Below are positions 1 through 6,842 of a DNA stretch of 10,253 bases, piece after piece. Source of the stretch: Chloroflexia bacterium (GTDB lineage Bacteria; Chloroflexota; Chloroflexia; Thermomicrobiales; JALYUS01). The number at the start of each line of letters is the position of its first letter. Within the stretch, counting starts at the first letter, position 1. Location: assembly GCA_025928215.1 (NCBI GenBank), contig JAICJW010000138.1:1-10253 (forward strand). The letters are read 5' to 3'. The notes beneath the pieces are model-generated. The model saw nothing but the letters and a program-made list of their open reading frames with translations. It did no database searches and was not told the origin of the DNA. The position numbers were made by a program, and so were the translations under genes.

Positions 1-1
1 A

Positions 2-94
2 GTCATCCTCTCCCTCATCCCGGTCCTGATCTTGTATGTCTTTGCCCAAAAGTACCTGATCGAGGGCATTACCGTCGGCGGGGTCAAGGGTTGA
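2..94 (+). CDS. Carbohydrate ABC transporter permease, MalG type (3' end only)
   Basis: Only the last 30 codons lie in the window. They encode a hydrophobic stretch (VILSLIPVLILYVFAQKYLI) followed by EGITVGGVKG and a TGA stop. This ending, a final transmembrane helix and then Q-x-Y-x-hydrophobic-x-G-(I/L)-x-x-G-x-VKG, is characteristic of MalG/LacG-type inner-membrane permeases of sugar ABC importers (binding-protein-dependent transport, MetI-like fold). The fructokinase starts 55 nt downstream and is followed by a GH32 gene, so the likely substrate is sucrose or a fructo-oligosaccharide; that substrate is inferred from context only. The 5' end, the partner permease and the solute-binding protein would lie upstream of the window. 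Confidence 0.85.
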   Translation, partial: VILSLIPVLILYVFAQKYLIEGITVGGVKG

Positions 95-101
95 CCTCCG
101 A

Positions 102-132
102 CTGAGTGCTGAGCACTGCGTGCTGAGTGCTC
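102..132. repeat. Nested direct and inverted repeat between permease and kinase genes
   Basis: The 9-mer CTGAGTGCT occurs at 102-110 and again at 123-131, a period of 21 bp (two helical turns). AGTGCT (105-110) also pairs with AGCACT (112-117), and GAGCACT (111-117) pairs with AGTGCTC (126-132) around an 8-nt loop. The site could be a repressor operator, an mRNA hairpin tuning the permease/kinase ratio, or a simple-sequence spacer of the kind seen between genes in such genomes. The sequence alone does not decide. Confidence 0.5.
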
Positions 133-148
133 GCTGGGGTGGGCGACA

Positions 149-1243
149 ATGTCACGACAAGCCCAGCAACGTGATGGCGCAAGCGATGGCGCGTGTCTTC
201 GCAGGACTCCTGATGTCTTGACACTGGGCGAGTGCCTCATCGATCTCGTCGCGGCGGACATCGGGGCGCTCAACGCCGCGACGACCTTCGTCCGTGCGGC
301 GGGCGGTGCGCCTGCAAACGTCGCGGTCGGCGTCGCGCGGCAAGGTGTACGCAGCGGATTCATTGGGGCGTTTAGTCGCGATCCTTTCGGGACCTATCTC
401 CGGGACCTGCTGGAAGCGGAGGGCGTCGATTGTGCGCAGGCGCAGCGTGTGGATGCGCCGACCGCGCTCGCGTTCGTGTCGCGCGACACGAGCGGGGAGC
501 GCGACTTCCTCTTTTATCGCGAGCGGGCGGCAGACTTACAACTGAACGCGACGGCGCTCGACCCTGAGGCGATCGCCGCCGCCGCCGTGCTTCACCTTGG
601 GTCGCTCACGTTGCTTGGCGCCTCCTCGCGCGGTGCCGAGGAGTGCGCGGTGCGAATCGCCCAAGCGGAGGGGGTTGCCGTCTCCTACGATCCGAATCTC
701 CGACCGGACCTGTGGCCGGACTTGGGGGCGATGCGCGCCGCCGCGCTCGCCCTGATGCCGACCGCCACCATTGTGAAGATGAATGAGCAGGAACTGGCGC
801 TGCTCAGTGGCACGTCCGACCTCACGCGGGGACTTGCCACGCTCGCGGCAACGGGACCGCCGATTGTCATCGTCACCTATGGTCGCGCCGGATGTCGCTA
901 CGTCTGGCATGGGCGCACGGGCAGCGCGCCGGGCTTTGCGGTTCCCGCCATGGACACAACGGGAGCAGGTGATGGCTTTATGGCGGGACTCCTCGTTGCT
1001 CTCGCACCGCGGCTCATGACAGGCGGCGCTACTGCCCTCGCCGAAATGACCGCTGCGGACATTGACGATGTCCTCGCGTGGGCCAACGCGACTGCGGCGC
1101 TCACGACGATCGCGCATGGGGCCATTCCGGCGATGCCCCGTCGCGAAGCCGTCACACGATTCGTGGCCGAGGCAAGGCAACAAGCCGTAAAGCATCCGCG
1201 ACGTTCTTACCGGATTCACTCGAGAGGGGAGACCAACCAATGA
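149..1243 (+). CDS. PfkB-family sugar kinase, probable fructokinase (364 aa)
   Basis: Predicted to phosphorylate fructose with ATP in the cytoplasm, giving fructose 6-phosphate (or 1-phosphate) for glycolysis. The PfkB/ribokinase fold is clear. A GECLIDLVA start of the core lies at about residues 27-35. The first signature GGAPANVAV with the following G-x-F-x-x-D-x-F-G is at 52-81. DPNLRPDLW is at 181-189 and KMNEQE at about 210-215. The second signature DTTGAGDGF is at 269-277, with Asp275 as the expected catalytic base. The length is slightly above the usual 300-330 because of about 20 extra N-terminal residues and a basic C-terminal tail. The ATG at 149 has only a weak GGGGTGGG upstream, and I see no better in-frame ATG before the core. 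The stop overlaps the next start by ATGA, so the kinase and GH32 genes are translationally coupled. Fructose as substrate is inferred from that neighbour; other ketose or 2-keto-3-deoxy sugars are possible. Confidence 0.88.
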   Translation: MSRQAQQRDGASDGACLRRTPDVLTLGECLIDLVAADIGALNAATTFVRAAGGAPANVAVGVARQGVRSGFIGAFSRDPFGTYLRDLLEAEGVDCAQAQRVDAPTALAFVSRDTSGERDFLFYRERAADLQLNATALDPEAIAAAAVLHLGSLTLLGASSRGAEECAVRIAQAEGVAVSYDPNLRPDLWPDLGAMRAAALALMPTATIVKMNEQELALLSGTSDLTRGLATLAATGPPIVIVTYGRAGCRYVWHGRTGSAPGFAVPAMDTTGAGDGFMAGLLVALAPRLMTGGATALAEMTAADIDDVLAWANATAALTTIAHGAIPAMPRREAVTRFVAEARQQAVKHPRRSYRIHSRGETNQ

Positions 1244-2730
1244 GCACAGAGCGACAGGCGAGCGAGGTCGATTTCACCGCGATGCGGGCGCGATTGCGCG
1301 GCGACTGGCATCGGCCACAGTATCATTTCACCGCCCCCGCTAACTGGATGAACGACCCGAATGGCCTGATCCAGTGGCACGGGGTCTACCACATGTTTTA
1401 TCAGTACAACCCCGACGGACCCCTGCACGGCAATATCCACTGGGGACATGCGGCGAGTACCGACCTTGTCAACTGGGAGGACTGGCCGGTTGCGCTCGCG
1501 CCGACCCCCAATTCGCCGGACTCGCACGGTTGCTATTCCGGCTGCGCGGTGGACCATAATGGTATACCGACGTTTATCTACTCCGGGAATAAGCGCTTGA
1601 GTGAGACCGATCCAACCATTCGGGAGCAACGCACCTGCATCGCCACGAGCGCGGATGGCCTGCGCACATGGACGAAGGACCCCGGCAACCCCGTCATCCC
1701 AAACGTGCCGCCGGGGATGGCTCTCGTCCAATACCGGGACCCGAGTGCGTGGCGGGAAGGCGATACATGGTACCAAATCACCGGGGCGGGATTCCCCGAT
1801 GTGGGTGGGACGGTACTCCTCTACCGGTCGGATGACCTGCGGCATTGGGAATATCTCCACCCCCTCTACGTGGGCGACGTCCGTCGCACCGAGCCATTCT
1901 GGACGGGGATCATGTGGGAATGCCCGCAGTTCTTCGCGCTGGACGGCACACATATCCTCATCATCTCGACTTGGGATCACGGGCCAAAGCAAACCGCGTA
2001 CTTCGCGGGCGACTATGCGGGGCTCCGCTTCACGCCTCATCGCGAAGGGCTGCTCGACCTCGGGTGGTCCTTCTTCGCGCCGCAATCGTTCCGCGACGAC
2101 ACCGGACGGCGGGTGATGTTTGGCTGGCTGCGCGAGGAGCGCGAGCGCGACGCCCTTGTCGCTGCGGGATGGGCGGGCGCGATGTCCCTCCCGCGCATCT
2201 TGACCGCGGGATCGGACGGCACGCTGATGCAAGCACCCGCGCCGGAACTCCAATCCCTGCGCGGCGCGCATGTCCATCTCGAGGATGTGGCCATGACCGA
2301 TGCGCCGGGGGACGTGCTGGACGGGTTGCGCGGGGGAAACATGGAGATCATCGCGGAGTTCGCGGCGGATGATGCGGAGCGGTTCGGTCTCAGCGTCTTC
2401 CGCGCCCTCGACGGAAGCGAAGAAACACGGATTATCTACGACCGCGCCCGCCAAGAACTGCTCGTGGACCGGACGCGGTCGCGCGCGGACACCGTGCCGG
2501 AGCGTCCTGTGGTCAGCGGCGCGTGCCCGCTCGGCGCGGACGGACGGTTGCGGCTGCACATCTTCCTCGATGGGTCGATCGTCGAGGTCTTCACGAATGA
2601 CAACACGGCCTGCCTCACTGCCCGTGTGTACCCGACGCGCCCGGACAGCACGGGCGTCGCACTCGTCGCTGAAGGCGGTCGCGCGGTCGCGCAGTCGCTT
2701 GACCTTTGGGAACTAGCATCAGTGTGGTGA
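1240..2730 (+). CDS. Glycoside hydrolase family 32 beta-fructosidase (sucrose or fructan hydrolase, 496 aa)
   Basis: Hydrolyses terminal beta-fructofuranosyl bonds in sucrose, sucrose phosphate or short fructans. All three GH32 active-site blocks are present: WMNDPNG at residues 36-42 with nucleophile Asp39, the RDP motif at 166-168 that stabilises the transition state, and MWECPQ at 225-230 with acid/base Glu227. The C-terminal beta-sandwich domain is recognisable from LHIFLDGSIVEVF near residues 433-445. There is no signal peptide, so the enzyme is cytoplasmic and acts on imported sugar. The start at 1240 is chosen because GAGAGGGGA (1222-1230) lies at good spacing, the ATG overlaps the kinase stop, and family homology begins soon after. 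An in-frame ATG at 1078 would only add residues buried in the kinase gene. The length is normal and there are no missing residues. Sucrose-6-phosphate hydrolase, invertase and levanase cannot be separated from sequence alone. Confidence 0.93.
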   Translation: MSTERQASEVDFTAMRARLRGDWHRPQYHFTAPANWMNDPNGLIQWHGVYHMFYQYNPDGPLHGNIHWGHAASTDLVNWEDWPVALAPTPNSPDSHGCYSGCAVDHNGIPTFIYSGNKRLSETDPTIREQRTCIATSADGLRTWTKDPGNPVIPNVPPGMALVQYRDPSAWREGDTWYQITGAGFPDVGGTVLLYRSDDLRHWEYLHPLYVGDVRRTEPFWTGIMWECPQFFALDGTHILIISTWDHGPKQTAYFAGDYAGLRFTPHREGLLDLGWSFFAPQSFRDDTGRRVMFGWLREERERDALVAAGWAGAMSLPRILTAGSDGTLMQAPAPELQSLRGAHVHLEDVAMTDAPGDVLDGLRGGNMEIIAEFAADDAERFGLSVFRALDGSEETRIIYDRARQELLVDRTRSRADTVPERPVVSGACPLGADGRLRLHIFLDGSIVEVFTNDNTACLTARVYPTRPDSTGVALVAEGGRAVAQSLDLWELASVW

Positions 2731-2739
2731 GATAGTCAT

Positions 2740-2765
2740 CGAGCCAACATCGCGTTGGAAGCTCG
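2740..2765 (+). terminator. Possible hairpin terminator of the sugar operon
   Basis: Ten bases after the GH32 stop, CGAG (2740-2743) and CCAAC (2744-2748) pair with GTTGG (2754-2758) and CTCG (2762-2765). The loop is five bases and there is a three-base bulge. No T tract follows, so intrinsic termination would be weak. Confidence 0.3.
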
Positions 2766-2957
2766 GCTTGCACCAGCCGTATTGCGGTGGATGGGGCGGG
2801 GCGGAAGAGACGCTGCTGTCCGAGGTGCGCGGGCGGCAACCCTCCCGGTGATCGCATTTCGTCCCGCGGCAAATCATGCGGGTTGCGTTTCGCAGTAGAA
2901 ATCTGCCATGATGAAACGAGTAGACAGAACGACTCTTCTGCGTAGTGAATCGCACCA
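2766..2957. other. Intergenic stretch before the recombinase; possible promoter and left transposon end
   Basis: No gene is seen here. CCCGC (2863-2867) pairs with GCGGG (2878-2882) to form a small hairpin. TTGCGT (2883-2888) and CATGAT (2907-2912), 18 bases apart, are a weak sigma-70-like promoter candidate upstream of the recombinase ATG at 2958. The left end of the transposon should fall in or near this stretch, but I could not find terminal repeats that convincingly match the right side. Confidence 0.3.
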
Positions 2958-4088
2958 ATGACGACGAAAAACGCCACCGCCACCGCCCAACAACTCGCGA
3001 GTTTCACTTCACGAAAGGTGACGGGCCTCGCCGATACGCTCAGTGAGGCCATCCCCGACTCCCTCACGGCGTGGATGGCGCGCTATCTCACCTTCGCCGT
3101 CGTCGGCGTCCGCTCCCCCGCCGTCGCCGAGAAGATCGCCCTCCACCTCGACCGCTTTGTCCAATCCTTCACCGAGAGTTACGGCCACGACCGGGCCGGC
3201 ACCGTCCTCAAACGCGATGTCCTTGCCTGGCAGCGGTCGCTCAAAGACCAGGGCTTCGCGCCGGCGACCGTGAATAACCATCTCGCCTCACTCTCCGGGT
3301 TCACGACCTGGGTGCACGCGCAGGCCCCGCACCTCTTCCCCGTCGGTGATCCAGCCAAGGGAATCACGGAACTGGGGTTGCCACCGCTCGAACCGCGTGC
3401 GCTCAGTGAGGCACAGGTGCGGAGCCTGAAGAATCTCTGCGACCGGCTGGAACGCTTCCACCAGCTGCGCGGCCAGCGGTGGATCGGGCGAAATGGCGCT
3501 GTGCCGCTGCGTGCCACCGGTCGGCCGTTGCGCGACCGGGGCGATGGTCTACGTCCTGCTTTCCACCGGACTGCGGCGCGAGGAGTTGGTCCGCCTTGAT
3601 CTCGATCAGGTCAGCCCGAATATTCCAGCGGCGTTACGGCAAGCACGGCAAGGTCGGATTGCCCATGTCCAGGGCAAAGGGAACACCGAACGCACCGTTT
3701 TCTTATCCAATGACGCGCGCCTCGCGCTCGCCGATTATCTCGAACGGGAACGCCCCCGCGATGTCGGACTGCAGACGACGGCACTCTTCCTCAGTACGAC
3801 CGGGATTCCGGAGCGGGCGGCCGATGGCCGGCTCTCGCCACGGGCGATCAACCTCATCCTGACGCAGATCGGGCGCTGGCATGACGCGGAGTTGAAGGAC
3901 CCGACGCGGCATATCTCGCCACTCAAACCGCACGATCTCCGGCACACGTTCGCCTTCCAGTTAGCGAAGGCGACAGGGCGGATGCCTACGAGTTGGAGCG
4001 GCTGCTGGGGCACCGCTCGCAACGCTACATCCAGCGTTACACCAACCCACCCGAGGAGATCGCCGCCGCATATATCGAGGAGTTCTAG
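2958..4088 (+). pseudogene. Tyrosine recombinase/integrase, interrupted by two compensating frameshifts
   Basis: A phage-integrase-type tyrosine recombinase, about 376 residues when repaired. The N-terminal core-binding domain is in frame from 2958 and includes RDVLAWQRSLKDQGFAPATV and NNHLASLSGFTTWVH. The catalytic domain then continues in another frame. After RPLRDR, an extra G in the run 3538-3541 moves the reading to AMVYVLLSTGLRREEL, with catalytic Arg at 3574-3576, and on to HDLRHTF (3931-3951). A missing G in the run 3976-3978 then restores the first frame: ADAYELERLLGHRS (His at 4011-4013) and QRYTNPPEE (Tyr nucleophile at 4038-4040), ending in EEF and TAG at 4086-4088. All catalytic residues R, HxxR, H and Y are kept, so the break is recent, a sequencing error, or, less likely, recoding. 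Read literally, translation stops at 3599, without the catalytic domain. No Shine-Dalgarno site is evident at 2958. Its place ahead of the transposase genes suggests a resolvase or excision role. Confidence 0.85.
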
Positions 4089-4091
4089 CGG

Positions 4092-5537
4092 ATGGCCGGA
4101 TCGGACGCGCTCTCCGAGCACGAGCGACGGCAGGCATGGGAGCGGTATAAGCGTATTCGCTCATGCCTCGATGCGGGCGTGCTCGCCACCACGGTCGCAC
4201 GGGAGCAGGGATTGTCCGCACGCACCATCGAACGCTGGGTGGCGCGCTATCGCCGCGACGGACTGACCGGACTGGCGCGTCTCCCGCGGGCCGATCGGGG
4301 AGCGCGGCATTTCCCCGAGGATCTCGTCAGACTGATCGAAGGCCTGGCACTGCGCAAACCAGCGCCGACGGCTGCCGCGGTGTATCGGCAAGTCGTCGGG
4401 GTTGCGGAACGGGAGGGCTGGCCAACACCGAGCTACAGCACCGTCTATGCCGTGATCCGCCACCTCGACCCGGCGCTCGTCACCCTCGCGCACGACGGGA
4501 CGAAGGCGTATCGTCTCGCCTTCGACTTGTTGCATCGCCGGGAAGCGACCAGCCCCAATGACCTCTGGCAAGCGGATCACACGCCGCTCGATCTCTGGGT
4601 GCGCGATGCAGACGGCACACCGGTTCGCCCGTGGCTGACCGCCATCCTCGATGACTACAGCCGGGCCGTCGCTGCGTACCGACTCAGTCTCTCCGCCCCG
4701 ACGGCGCTCACCACGGCCCTGGCGCTGCGCGACGCGATCGGACGCAAGGCCGATCCGTGCTGGCACGTCTGCGGCATCCCGCAGACCTTCTACACCGATC
4801 ACGGCAGCGACTTCACGTCGCGCCATATCGAACAGATCGCCCTCAGCTTGAAGATGGTGCTCGTCTTCTCCGAGCCGGGGATGCCGCGCGGCCGCGGACG
4901 GATCGAGCGCTTCTTCAATACGGTCAACCAACTCTTCCTCTGCACGCTGCCGGGGTATGCTCCCAACGGTGTACCGCCAAGTGGACCCCTGCTCACGGTC
5001 CCGCAGCTTGATGCACACCTGCGCGACTTCGTACTCGAAGACTATCACCGGCGCATCCACAGTGAGACCCGGATGGCACCGCAAGCGCGCTGGGAGGCGG
5101 GCGGCTTCCTCCCGCACCTGCCGGAGAGTCCCGAGGAGTTGGGTCTCCTCTTGCTCACCGTCAGCAAGGCGCGCAAGGTGCGGCAGGACGGCATCCATTT
5201 CGAGACAATGCGCTACCTTGATTTGACGTTGGCGGCGTATGTCGGCGAGTGGGTGACGATCCGCTATGACCCGCAAGACATGGCGGAGATCCGCGTCTAC
5301 CACCACGACTGCTTCCTCTGCCGGGCGGTCTGCCAGGAACTGGCGGGCGAGACGATCAGCCTCAAGGAGTTGATTCGCACTCGCAATGCGCGCCGGCGCG
5401 AGTTGCGCGCGACGCTGACCGATCGCGCCGCACTGCTCGACCAGTTGCTCGGCGCGCCGCAGCAACCGCCGCCTGTCGAATCGCCGGAGCCACCGGTGCC
5501 GGCACCGCCGCGGCTGAAGCGGTACGTCAATGAGTGA
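4092..5537 (+). CDS. DDE transposase of the TnsB/TniA/MuA type (481 aa)
   Basis: Catalyses strand transfer of the transposon ends. The order is as follows. A helix-turn-helix at about residues 25-65 includes GLSARTIERWVARYRRDG. An rve/RNase H-fold catalytic core spans about 150-285. A Mu-type C-terminal beta-barrel spans about 355-420 (LTVSKARKVRQDGIHFE and following). A proline-rich tail lies at 455-474. The catalytic triad is Asp162 (WQADHTPLD), Asp236 (YTDHGSD) and Glu272 (GRGRIERFF), with 35 residues between the last two, the classical DD(35)E spacing. At 481 residues it is shorter than typical TniA (550-600) or TnsB (about 700). The start at 4092 has GAGGAG at 4077-4082, inside the end of the recombinase gene, so translation is probably coupled. 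IS21 IstA is an alternative relative, but the Mu-type C-terminal domain and the partner ATPase favour the TniA/MuA side. The gene appears intact. Confidence 0.9.
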   Translation: MAGSDALSEHERRQAWERYKRIRSCLDAGVLATTVAREQGLSARTIERWVARYRRDGLTGLARLPRADRGARHFPEDLVRLIEGLALRKPAPTAAAVYRQVVGVAEREGWPTPSYSTVYAVIRHLDPALVTLAHDGTKAYRLAFDLLHRREATSPNDLWQADHTPLDLWVRDADGTPVRPWLTAILDDYSRAVAAYRLSLSAPTALTTALALRDAIGRKADPCWHVCGIPQTFYTDHGSDFTSRHIEQIALSLKMVLVFSEPGMPRGRGRIERFFNTVNQLFLCTLPGYAPNGVPPSGPLLTVPQLDAHLRDFVLEDYHRRIHSETRMAPQARWEAGGFLPHLPESPEELGLLLLTVSKARKVRQDGIHFETMRYLDLTLAAYVGEWVTIRYDPQDMAEIRVYHHDCFLCRAVCQELAGETISLKELIRTRNARRRELRATLTDRAALLDQLLGAPQQPPPVESPEPPVPAPPRLKRYVNE

Positions 5538-6336
5538 GCCGGGGTTCATTGTCACCAAGGAGTATCGGCGCTTCGCCGAGTTCTGCGATGCCTGCCGCCG
5601 CGAGCGGCATATCGGCCTCTGCTATGGGCCGCCCGGTGTGGGCAAGACCCTCTCCGCGCGCCGCTACGCCCGCTGGGAGGTGCTCGGACCGGTGATCGAA
5701 CGGCACGCCTTCTACGCTGACATCCCGAGCCATCCCGACCTCGCGGAGTGCCGGACGGTCCTCTTCACCCCGTCGGTGACCACGACCCCGAAGCGGGTGG
5801 ACGACGAACTGACGAACCTGCGCCACCGGCTGCACGCCATCATCTGCGAAGCCTTATATCCCGACGATTATCAGACCATCCGGTACGCCGATGACCGCTG
5901 GATCGAGTTGATCATCGTGGACGAGGCGGACCGGCTCAACTTCCCCGCGCTCGAACAGTTGCGCGATGTCTACGACCGCGGGGCGTTCGGCGTGATCCTG
6001 ATCGGGATGCCGGGGATTGAGAAGCGGTTGGCACGCTACGCCCAGTTCTACTCGCGGGTGGGGTTCGTGTATCAGTTCCGGGCGCTCTCGGTCGAGGAGA
6101 TGCGTTTCATCCTGACGCACAAATGGCGGGAGATGGGATTGACGCTGGCGCCGGACGATTTCACGGACGCGGAAGCGCTGGCGGCGATGATCCGAATCAC
6201 GGGGGGCAACTTCCGGCTAGTGCAGCGGCTATGCAGCCAGATCGCACGCATCCTGGAGATCAATGCACTGCGGACGGTGACGGCGGAAGTGGTGGAAGCG
6301 GCACGCGAGAACCTGGTGATTGGGCCGCTCATCTGA
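5530..6336 (+). CDS. AAA+ ATPase, transposition regulator of the TnsC/TniB/MuB type (268 aa)
   Basis: Expected to bind target DNA in an ATP-dependent way and to recruit and activate the transposase. Walker A is GPPGVGKT at residues 33-40 and Walker B is IIVDEAD at 128-134. The strand GVILIGMPG at about 154-162 and the arginine-containing segment RLARYAQFYSRVGF that follows fit sensor and arginine-finger regions of MuB/TniB-like ATPases. The C-terminal lid domain (LSVEEMRFILTHKWREMG and onward, ending in a small helical bundle) is complete. The ATG lies 8 nt before the end of the transposase gene with no clear Shine-Dalgarno site, so coupled translation is likely and would tie the amounts of the two partners together. 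IstB of IS21 is the main alternative, but the sequence after Walker B resembles TniB/MuB more. The gene appears intact. Confidence 0.88.
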   Translation: MSEPGFIVTKEYRRFAEFCDACRRERHIGLCYGPPGVGKTLSARRYARWEVLGPVIERHAFYADIPSHPDLAECRTVLFTPSVTTTPKRVDDELTNLRHRLHAIICEALYPDDYQTIRYADDRWIELIIVDEADRLNFPALEQLRDVYDRGAFGVILIGMPGIEKRLARYAQFYSRVGFVYQFRALSVEEMRFILTHKWREMGLTLAPDDFTDAEALAAMIRITGGNFRLVQRLCSQIARILEINALRTVTAEVVEAARENLVIGPLI

Positions 6337-6338
6337 CC

Positions 6339-6411
6339 GTAACACCGACAGATAGCGTCGAAGAATATCGCCACAAAGTGATGAAAGTGACAATTATCGA
6401 TGCACGTGACA
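6339..6411. repeat. Cluster of short GACA-type direct repeats, candidate transposase sites at the right end
   Basis: Directly after the ATPase stop, a tandem 9-mer pair AAAGTGATG (6375-6383) and AAAGTGACA (6384-6392) is visible. GTGACA occurs at 6387-6392 and 6406-6411, with the related GTAACA at 6339-6344 and CCGACA at 6345-6350. The stretch is visibly less GC-rich than the genes around it. Short repeated transposase-binding sites next to the last gene are expected for TnsB-like systems. The match is to that general arrangement, not to a known site. Confidence 0.4.
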
Positions 6412-6439
6412 CCCTTTTCCCTTACTAACACGGCGCATC

Positions 6440-6488
6440 GTGGTTCCGTATAACGTCCGTTTCGGCATAGTATCGGAACCACTTTTTT
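6440..6488 (+). terminator. Rho-independent terminator of the transposition operon
   Basis: GTGGTTCCG (6440-6448) pairs perfectly with CGGAACCAC (6474-6482) and is followed at once by six T residues (6483-6488). The 25-nt loop contains a small CCG/CGG inner pairing. Orientation and position, about 100 nt after the ATPase stop, fit the end of the recombinase-transposase-ATPase transcript. No comparable A tract precedes the stem on the left, so it acts on the + strand only. Confidence 0.8.
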
Positions 6489-6635
6489 CAAGTTCCCCGC
6501 CATTGTGTCCGGAATGGCCGGTTATGAAGGTGAATCTATGGCAACAGAGCAAAGCGATGTGCGAAGTAGGTCTGCCAGCCGTGCGCTACACTCGCTCGGT
6601 GGCAGGTGTAGCGGCGGGCGCTTTCCCGATGAGGC
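6489..6635. other. Non-coding stretch between terminator and decayed genes
   Basis: I see no gene, RNA or repeat here. The minus-strand frame of the DUF4926-like remnant stays open to a stop at 6522-6524, but the translation beyond its domain (ending CSVAIDSPS) is unlike any family I know and is probably run-on. Confidence 0.35.
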
Positions 6636-6842
6636 GTAGGCGCGTGTGGGAACGTCCGTGACGGCAACCGTCTTCGCGTTGCGGACGAATTCGACCGCCA
6701 CCCAGCCCCGATCGCGATAGATGGCGTCCACGACCGCGCCTTCATCGCCGTTCTTCAGTCCCTCGCCCGTAGGCAAATGCGAGACAGCGATTTCGTCCGC
6801 CGGTATCGGTGCGAGCAAGGTGACGCTATCGCGTTTGTCAAT
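6636..6842 (-). pseudogene. Remnant of a DUF4926-like small protein
   Basis: The minus strand reads RDSVTLLAPIP, then HLPTGEGLKNGDEGAVVDAI and YRDRGWVAVEFV, then KTVAVTDV. This matches my memory of DUF4926 proteins, which run L-P-E-x-G-L-x-x-G-D-x-G-T-V-V, then YEVEF, then a GxTxA-x-x-T strand, in about 60-75 residues. Their function is unknown. There is no ATG, GTG or TTG start in this frame at the expected place, and the frame runs past the domain to 6522, so the gene looks degraded. It directly follows a DUF6883-like remnant on the same strand. The identification comes from remembered family patterns, not a search. Confidence 0.5.

Larger units (their letters stand above)
2958..6488 (+). 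mobile_element. Transposon core: tyrosine recombinase, DDE transposase and AAA+ ATPase
   Basis: Three co-directional genes form one transcription unit. The recombinase stop is followed after 3 nt by the transposase start, the transposase and ATPase genes overlap by 8 nt, and a terminator hairpin follows about 100 nt later. A DD(35)E transposase with a Mu-type C-terminal domain plus a dedicated AAA+ partner is the core shared by Mu (MuA/MuB), Tn7 (TnsB/TnsC) and Tn5053/Tn402 (TniA/TniB). No TnsA endonuclease, TniQ/TnsD, serine resolvase or cargo gene is visible. The given coordinates cover the genes and terminator only. The true ends and any target-site duplication were not determined and lie outside these limits, probably within 2731-2957 on the left. 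Confidence 0.72.

Noticed and set aside
1216..2559. Long minus-strand open frame opposite the GH32 gene
   Set aside because: Same codon-bias shadow; the plus strand encodes all GH32 active-site motifs.
2731..2957. tRNA gene or CRISPR repeats near the recombinase
   Set aside because: No cloverleaf with a T-loop motif and no regularly spaced repeats were found here or elsewhere in the window.
4161..5558. Long minus-strand open frame (about 465 codons) opposite the transposase
   Set aside because: It is the mirror of a high-GC gene with strong codon bias; its translation is rich in R, A and H and shows no family motif, whereas the plus strand has a full catalytic triad.
6401..6411. CACGTG core as a possible parS site for ParB
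   Set aside because: Only the central six bases are palindromic; the flanking bases do not pair and do not match TGTTTCACGTGAAACA, and the site is almost 2 kb from parAB within the transposon end.
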